From positions 1 to 10,456 of the forward strand of contig CABSMC010000080.1 of the NCBI GenBank assembly GCA_902478715.1: a stretch of 10,456 bases of DNA, written 5' to 3'. Position 1 is the stretch's first letter, and every line of letters starts with the position of its first letter. This document shows, in pieces, positions 6,609 to 10,456 of the stretch. The DNA comes from an uncultured Adlercreutzia sp. GTDB taxonomy: Bacteria > Actinomycetota > Coriobacteriia > Coriobacteriales > Eggerthellaceae. Both the position numbers and the translations under genes were made by a program. The notes under the pieces were generated by a model that saw nothing but the letters and a program-made list of their open reading frames with translations, did not search any database and was not told the DNA's origin.

Positions 6609-6655
6609 AAGTTTAGGACGGTTTCACCTATGCATGGGTCGTATTAGAGGAGAGG

Positions 6656-6684
6656 GGGAAGCGACCTAGCCCGGGAGCTTTCCC
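6656..6684 (+). promoter_or_regulatory. Leader hairpin before the molybdoenzyme ribosome site
   Basis: GGGAAGC (6656-6662) can pair with GCT-T-TCCC (6677-6684) with one bulged T, leaving a 14 nt loop that contains the palindrome CCCGGG. No T-run follows, so it is not a terminator. The ribosome site GGGAGGG (6699-6705) lies outside the stem. Confidence 0.3.
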
Positions 6685-6711
6685 GTACGATCAGAAGAGG
6701 GAGGGTCAACC

Positions 6712-9363
6712 ATGAGCAATGATTTGACTCGACGCAGCTTCGTAAAATGGGGTACCGCCGCCGCAGGTGCCGCCACCCTTGCCGGTTTCACCGGCTGCGC
6801 CCCGTCGGGGCAGGAAAACGCCCAGAAAGAGGGGCTCTCGGACACGGGCGATGCACCTGCTGAGGAGACGGGCGCGTGGCTAACGGGCGCGTGTATGAAC
6901 AACTGCAGCTGTGGATCATCGCGTTGCCTGCTAAAGGTGTATGTGGAAGATGGTGTGCCGCTGAAAATCCGCACCGACGAGCAGGACGAGGATTCCATCG
7001 AGGTGCCGCAGCGCCGTGCCTGCCCGCGCGGCCGCGCCCAGGTCAGCAACATGACCTCGCCGGCGCGCATCAAGTACCCCATGAAGCGTAAGGGCTGGAG
7101 CCCCGACAATCCCAACGGCGGAATGCGCGGCAAAGATGAATGGGAACGCATCAGCTGGGATGAGGCGCTCGACTACATTGCCGCCGAGATGAAGAAAGCT
7201 TACGACAATTACGGCCCTCGCTCCATTTTGTGTGCCGGTTATGATGACATCGGAGATACCTATTTCGATCCGGTTGTCTGCCTGTTGAATGTTATGGGCG
7301 GCGCAGTGCACCACGACATGGGCACCGTCTCGCTCGGCTCCTGGCCGCTGCCGGAGATGCTCATGACCGGCGGTATGCTGGCCGCCCCCGATTCGCTTGC
7401 CATTCAAGATAGCCAGCTACACTTCCACTTTGGCAACAACTGGATGGCCAACAAGGGTGGCAACACCGCCTATCAGCTCGACTATGCCAAGCGAGAGGGT
7501 GGCAAGGTCATCATCGTGGAGCCGTGGCTGAACCAGACGGCCCAGGCTGTAGCTGATGAGTGGGTGCCCATTGTTCCTGGTACCGACACGGCTTTCTGCA
7601 TCGGCATGGCCTACCATATGATCGAGAACAATCTGCAGGATCAGGCATTTCTTGACAAGTACTGCGTGGGCTTCGATGCCGAGCACATGCCCGAGGGGGC
7701 CGACCCGAAGGATAACTTCAAAGACTATGTGCTGGGCACCTACGACAAGGAGCCGAAGACCCCCGAGTGGGCTGAGGCTATCTGCGGCGTGCCGGCGGCC
7801 GACATCCGTCGACTGGCCGAGGAGATCGCGGGTACCGAAAAGGTGAATTTCTTCGCTGGCCAGTCCACCACCAAGATTCCCGCAGGCGAGATGTTTGCCC
7901 AGGCCTTCTACACTCTGGCCATGATGCACGGCGGCCTCGGCACGCCGGGCAACTATGCCTCGTGGGTGGGCCTGCACGAAGGCATGTCTGCCACGCCCTA
8001 CTGTATGGCCGGCGATTCATCCAACGGCGCGGGCAAAAACCCCGTAAACCCGCTGACACCGCCGCTGCTCATGTCCACCCCGAACTGGGCCGAGATTGAG
8101 GATCCCGCCTCGTGGGAGAAGATCGACCATTCCGAGTGCTGGCAGTCGATTCTGGAAGGCGCTTACGGCCGCGACGTGTGGCCCGGCGGCAAGAAGCCCA
8201 TCGATATCCACGTCATTTACTCGGGCGCCTATCAGAACTCCCTGAACTCGCTGCCCAACGCGAATGCGGGTATCGAGGTGTTCCGCAAGGTGGACTTCGT
8301 TTGGGGCGCGAATCCCTTCTTTGATCCCTCGCGCCAGTACTGTGACATTGTGTTGCCCGTGGCCACCTGGTGGGAGAAGGGGAATATCGCCTGGATGAAC
8401 AACTCCGATACGGTGTACTGGGCCGATCGCATTATGGAGCCTCTGTTCGAGTCGCAACCCGAGGGTTATATCGCAGAGGAGCTGGCGAAGCGCTTCGACG
8501 TGGATCCCTCAGCTGCCAATACCATGACCGATGCCGAGCGCACCTATAGCTCGCTGTCCGGGGCAATGTACATGACCGATCACGACACTATGGCTTATGC
8601 CCCACTGCTCACCGTGAGCCAAGCTGACATCGATGAGCTCGGCGTGGACGGCGAGCCTCAGGAGGGTCTCATGACCGTGGCAGAGTTCAAAGAGCGTGGC
8701 TTCTTCAAAATCCCGCGTACCAAAGGCGATGCGCTCACCAGCGTGCCCTATAAGGCGTTCTACGCCGATCCTGAAGCCAATCCGCTGGCCACATCCACCG
8801 GCAAGTTCGAGATCTACTGTGCTGGCCTGGCTGCTTACATTAACTCGGTGGGCTTCTCTACCATTTCGCCCATTGCGAAATGGCAGATCGGCGACCCGGA
8901 GCAGGGCGCCGGCACTCAGACTGAGGAGTTCCCGCTGCTGCTGTGGACACCTCACTCCCTGCGGCGCGCTCACACGGTGAACGACAACGTTGTCTCGCTG
9001 CGTGAGGCCTTCCCGCAGGAGTGCTTCATGAGTGTGGTTGATGCAGAGGCTCGCGGCATCGAGACGGGTGATTTGGTGCTCATGACAAGCCCCCATGGCA
9101 AGGTGCTGCGTCCCGCTAAAGTGCTGCCCACCATCGTTCCGGGCGCGGTTGCGTTGCAGGATGGAGCCTGGCTGCGCATCGACGAGGAGTCGGGCATTGA
9201 CTTGGGTGGCGATCCGAACATTCTTCAGGCTCCCAAATCCTCTGGCGAGGCGTCCCAGTCGTGGACGGGCACGCTCGTGCAGGTGGAGAAGTACGACGGA
9301 CCGCTTACGTTAGACCCCGATAAGAACACGCCTATCGTCATGCCTGTGGGCATCGAGGAATAG
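6712..9363 (+). CDS. Tat-exported molybdopterin oxidoreductase catalytic subunit, DmsA-like
   Basis: An 883-residue molybdenum-bis-MGD enzyme of the DMSO reductase family, probably an exported terminal reductase or a dehydroxylase-like enzyme; the substrate cannot be read from the sequence. The ATG at 6712 follows GGGAGGG by 6 nt. The Tat signal is LTRRSFVKWG (R7-R8) with a hydrophobic stretch and TGC at 28-30 region, so lipoprotein processing is possible. The N-terminal 4Fe-4S site has C61, C65, C67 and C72 close together and C104 in ACPRGR; E. coli DmsA has the tighter C-x3-C-x3-C pattern here. GTVS at 204-207 aligns by eye with the segment carrying the molybdenum-ligand serine of DmsA, making Ser207 the candidate ligand. 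The C-terminal dinucleotide-binding domain starts near LLLWTPHS (about 743) and includes GDLVLMTSPHGK and PGAVALQDGAW. The DmsB-like subunit follows after 12 bp. Coriobacteriia carry many such enzymes, including catechol dehydroxylases, so DMSO activity is not assumed. Confidence 0.93.
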   Translation: MSNDLTRRSFVKWGTAAAGAATLAGFTGCAPSGQENAQKEGLSDTGDAPAEETGAWLTGACMNNCSCGSSRCLLKVYVEDGVPLKIRTDEQDEDSIEVPQRRACPRGRAQVSNMTSPARIKYPMKRKGWSPDNPNGGMRGKDEWERISWDEALDYIAAEMKKAYDNYGPRSILCAGYDDIGDTYFDPVVCLLNVMGGAVHHDMGTVSLGSWPLPEMLMTGGMLAAPDSLAIQDSQLHFHFGNNWMANKGGNTAYQLDYAKREGGKVIIVEPWLNQTAQAVADEWVPIVPGTDTAFCIGMAYHMIENNLQDQAFLDKYCVGFDAEHMPEGADPKDNFKDYVLGTYDKEPKTPEWAEAICGVPAADIRRLAEEIAGTEKVNFFAGQSTTKIPAGEMFAQAFYTLAMMHGGLGTPGNYASWVGLHEGMSATPYCMAGDSSNGAGKNPVNPLTPPLLMSTPNWAEIEDPASWEKIDHSECWQSILEGAYGRDVWPGGKKPIDIHVIYSGAYQNSLNSLPNANAGIEVFRKVDFVWGANPFFDPSRQYCDIVLPVATWWEKGNIAWMNNSDTVYWADRIMEPLFESQPEGYIAEELAKRFDVDPSAANTMTDAERTYSSLSGAMYMTDHDTMAYAPLLTVSQADIDELGVDGEPQEGLMTVAEFKERGFFKIPRTKGDALTSVPYKAFYADPEANPLATSTGKFEIYCAGLAAYINSVGFSTISPIAKWQIGDPEQGAGTQTEEFPLLLWTPHSLRRAHTVNDNVVSLREAFPQECFMSVVDAEARGIETGDLVLMTSPHGKVLRPAKVLPTIVPGAVALQDGAWLRIDEESGIDLGGDPNILQAPKSSGEASQSWTGTLVQVEKYDGPLTLDPDKNTPIVMPVGIEE

Positions 9364-9375
9364 GGGAGGTGCGCT

Positions 9376-10002
9376 ATGACTCAGTATGCATTTCATTTCA
9401 ACTCCGATGTGTGTACCGGCTGCAAGACCTGCCAGGTTGCGTGCAAGGAGACCTATAAGCTGCCGGTGAACAATCTCTATCGTAAGGTATACAACTACCA
9501 GGGCGGCTCCTGGAAGCCTACCGAGGCTGGCCACTACGTGCCTGAAGGCGTGTTCGGCTACTTCGTCTCGCTGGCCTGCAACCACTGCACGAACCCGGCT
9601 TGCGTGGCGAACTGCCCGACCGGCGCCATGCAGAAGGACGAGGAGACCGGCATCGTGTGGACTGATCACGACGTGTGCATCGGCTGCAAGACCTGCGAGA
9701 CGGCCTGCCCCTACGGCGCCCCCACCTTCGGGGAAGAAGAGGGCTACATGCTCAAGTGCGATATGTGCAAGGACGAGATTGAAGCGGGTGGCAAGCCCAT
9801 CTGCGTGACCGGTTGTCCCATGCGCGCGCTGGACTTCGGCACCCGCGAGGAGATGATCGAGAAGTACGGCGAGGGCGACGTCGAGGTAGAGCCGCTGCCT
9901 GCCGACACGACGGATCCCAACTTGATCCTGACGCCTCATCGCAATGCGCAGAAGTCGGGCTCGGGCACCGGTTCGGTGGTCAATCTCGAAGAGGAGCTGT
10001 AG
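9376..10002 (+). CDS. Four-cluster ferredoxin subunit, DmsB-like
   Basis: A 208-residue electron-transfer subunit that would carry electrons from the membrane pool to the molybdoenzyme encoded just upstream. Sixteen cysteines form four 4Fe-4S sites in the usual interleaved order: C13/C16/C19/C23, C68/C71/C76/C80, C101/C104/C107/C111 and C128/C131/C143/C147. CNHCTNPAC and CPTGAM are the familiar DmsB signatures, and the length is close to that of E. coli DmsB. It has no signal peptide of its own and would be exported with its partner through the partner's Tat signal. The start at 9376 has GGGGAGG 6 nt upstream, and the 12 bp gap after the catalytic gene shows a single operon. No DmsC or NrfD membrane anchor follows in the window; the next gene is a chaperone. 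Confidence 0.95.
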   Translation: MTQYAFHFNSDVCTGCKTCQVACKETYKLPVNNLYRKVYNYQGGSWKPTEAGHYVPEGVFGYFVSLACNHCTNPACVANCPTGAMQKDEETGIVWTDHDVCIGCKTCETACPYGAPTFGEEEGYMLKCDMCKDEIEAGGKPICVTGCPMRALDFGTREEMIEKYGEGDVEVEPLPADTTDPNLILTPHRNAQKSGSGTGSVVNLEEEL

Positions 10003-10140
10003 CGCTTCTCGGAAAGCGGTCACCTCGGTTCGAAAGGGTTACGAGGGGCGCGGGTCGGTGCGCGAATCAATCCGAAACGGCAAGATCTGTGCCCCTTTCA
10101 TGAACCTTTCCAATACCGAGAAGAATGCTCTCCAATTCTG

Positions 10141-10146
10141 TATAAT
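10141..10146 (+). promoter_or_regulatory. Consensus -10 box before the chaperone gene
   Basis: A perfect TATAAT, preceded by CTG, in an otherwise GC-rich gap of 232 bp. No good -35 is seen 16-18 bp upstream (hexamers around 10117-10124 are GAGAAG-like), so it may need an activator. Transcription would start near 10153, just before the hairpin at 10157. Confidence 0.45.
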
Positions 10147-10156
10147 CCCACGTTGA

Positions 10157-10222
10157 GGCGGGCACCGGACAGATTCACCCCCCTCCCTCCCGATTTGCCC
10201 GGTGCCCCGCCCTTTCTTTTTT
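10157..10222 (+). terminator. Terminator hairpin, possibly an attenuator
   Basis: GGCGGGCACCGG (10157-10168) pairs with CCGGTG-C-CCCGCC, the right arm running 10199-10211 with one extra C, followed by CTTTC and T6 (10217-10222). The 30 nt loop contains a C-rich tract (C6-T-C3-T-C3, 10178-10191). It can end the two-gene molybdoenzyme transcript. It also lies between the TATAAT box and the chaperone start, and the T6 run touches the chaperone ribosome site. Confidence 0.75.
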
Positions 10223-10234
10223 GAGGTGTCTCCC

Positions 10235-10456
10235 ATGAACACTCCCTTCAATTCCGATGAGTTAGCACGGGCCGAAGTGTGTTTCGCCGTCGCCTCCCAG
10301 TTGCTGTACGTTGAGCCGAATGTCGCATCGGTGGCCGAGCAGGCTGCGAGTCGCCAGTTCGCCTGCGCTCCTTTCGGCGAAGACAGCGAGGACGTGCGAG
10401 AGGGCCTGCGCCTTCTGGACGGGTGGTGCGCCGATGCCTTGCATGCGGCCGAGGTG
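10235..10456 (+). CDS. TorD/DmsD-family molybdoenzyme maturation chaperone, N-terminal part
   Basis: Cytoplasmic chaperone of the TorD/DmsD type, which binds the Tat signal of a molybdoenzyme and holds it until cofactor insertion is complete. The window contains 74 codons from the ATG at 10235 and the frame stays open to the end. GAGGTG (10223-10228) is the ribosome site. The visible part reads as an alpha-helical protein: AEVCFAVASQLLYVEPN (14-30), then EQAASRQFACAPFGEDSEDV and GLRLLDGWCADAL. The pattern of an early helix ending in a short loop with Glu-Pro, followed by a Phe-containing region and a Gly-x-Asp-Ser, fits the family; the diagnostic later motifs are outside the window. Its place right after a Tat-exported molybdoenzyme and its partner makes this enzyme the likely client. 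Confidence 0.75.
   Translation, partial: MNTPFNSDELARAEVCFAVASQLLYVEPNVASVAEQAASRQFACAPFGEDSEDVREGLRLLDGWCADALHAAEV

Larger units (their letters stand above)
6289..6711. other. Divergent regulatory region
   Basis: This 423 bp stretch separates the cytochrome b gene (minus strand) from the molybdoenzyme operon (plus strand). It holds one good promoter in each direction, a perfect 8 bp palindrome near the minus-strand start, a widely spaced 10 bp inverted repeat reaching the plus-strand -35 box, and a dyad across the plus-strand -10. A purine-rich tract at 6413-6441 and an AT-rich part around 6515-6540 have no assigned role. GGAGAACCTGGAA (6441) and GGAGACCTGGAA (6506) form a short imperfect direct repeat. 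I see no small gene. Confidence 0.75.

Overview
The window looks like a chromosomal segment of an anaerobic, GC-rich gut actinobacterium of the Coriobacteriia (Eggerthella/Gordonibacter/Adlercreutzia relatives). This is an inference from content, not a database match. The reasons are a single-chain pyruvate:ferredoxin oxidoreductase, a Tat-exported lipoprotein-like flavoprotein of the fumarate-reductase type, a Tat-exported molybdopterin oxidoreductase with a four-cluster partner, and strong AAGGAGG-type ribosome binding sites in G+C-rich DNA.

Layout. Positions 1-2333 hold the C-terminal two thirds of the pyruvate:ferredoxin oxidoreductase (nifJ), closed by a strong intrinsic terminator. Positions 2409-2866 are non-coding. 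They contain three degenerate 31-32 bp repeats and a 160 bp structure with 34 bp inverted arms (32/34 matching). Positions 2867-4570 encode a Tat-targeted FAD flavoprotein without haem motifs, then a hairpin terminator, then a LysR-type regulator (4759-5487) that is unusually short because the middle of its effector domain appears to be missing. Convergent to it lies a membrane protein of the ferric-reductase/MsrQ cytochrome b type (5575-6288, minus strand). The 423 bp divergent region 6289-6711 has a good promoter in each direction and several dyads that look like operators. Positions 6712-10002 are a two-gene unit: a Tat-exported molybdenum-bis-MGD oxidoreductase (DmsA-like) and a four-cluster ferredoxin subunit (DmsB-like). 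After a perfect TATAAT box and a terminator-like hairpin comes the start of a TorD/DmsD-type chaperone (10235 onward), cut by the window end.

How the genes may work together. The oxidoreductase yields reduced ferredoxin and acetyl-CoA in the cytoplasm. The rest of the window looks like anaerobic respiratory equipment: two exported terminal reductases of unknown substrate (one FAD, one molybdenum), a membrane b-type haem protein that could feed electrons to an exported flavoprotein, a chaperone that would mature the molybdoenzyme before Tat export, and a regulator next to the flavoprotein gene. No membrane anchor of the DmsC/NrfD type is present within the window.

I did not find a clearly new multi-gene system. 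The most unusual points are the terminator-like hairpin between the -10 box and the start codon of the chaperone, the flavoprotein that lacks the residues expected of fumarate reductases, the shortened LysR protein, and the long inverted repeat.
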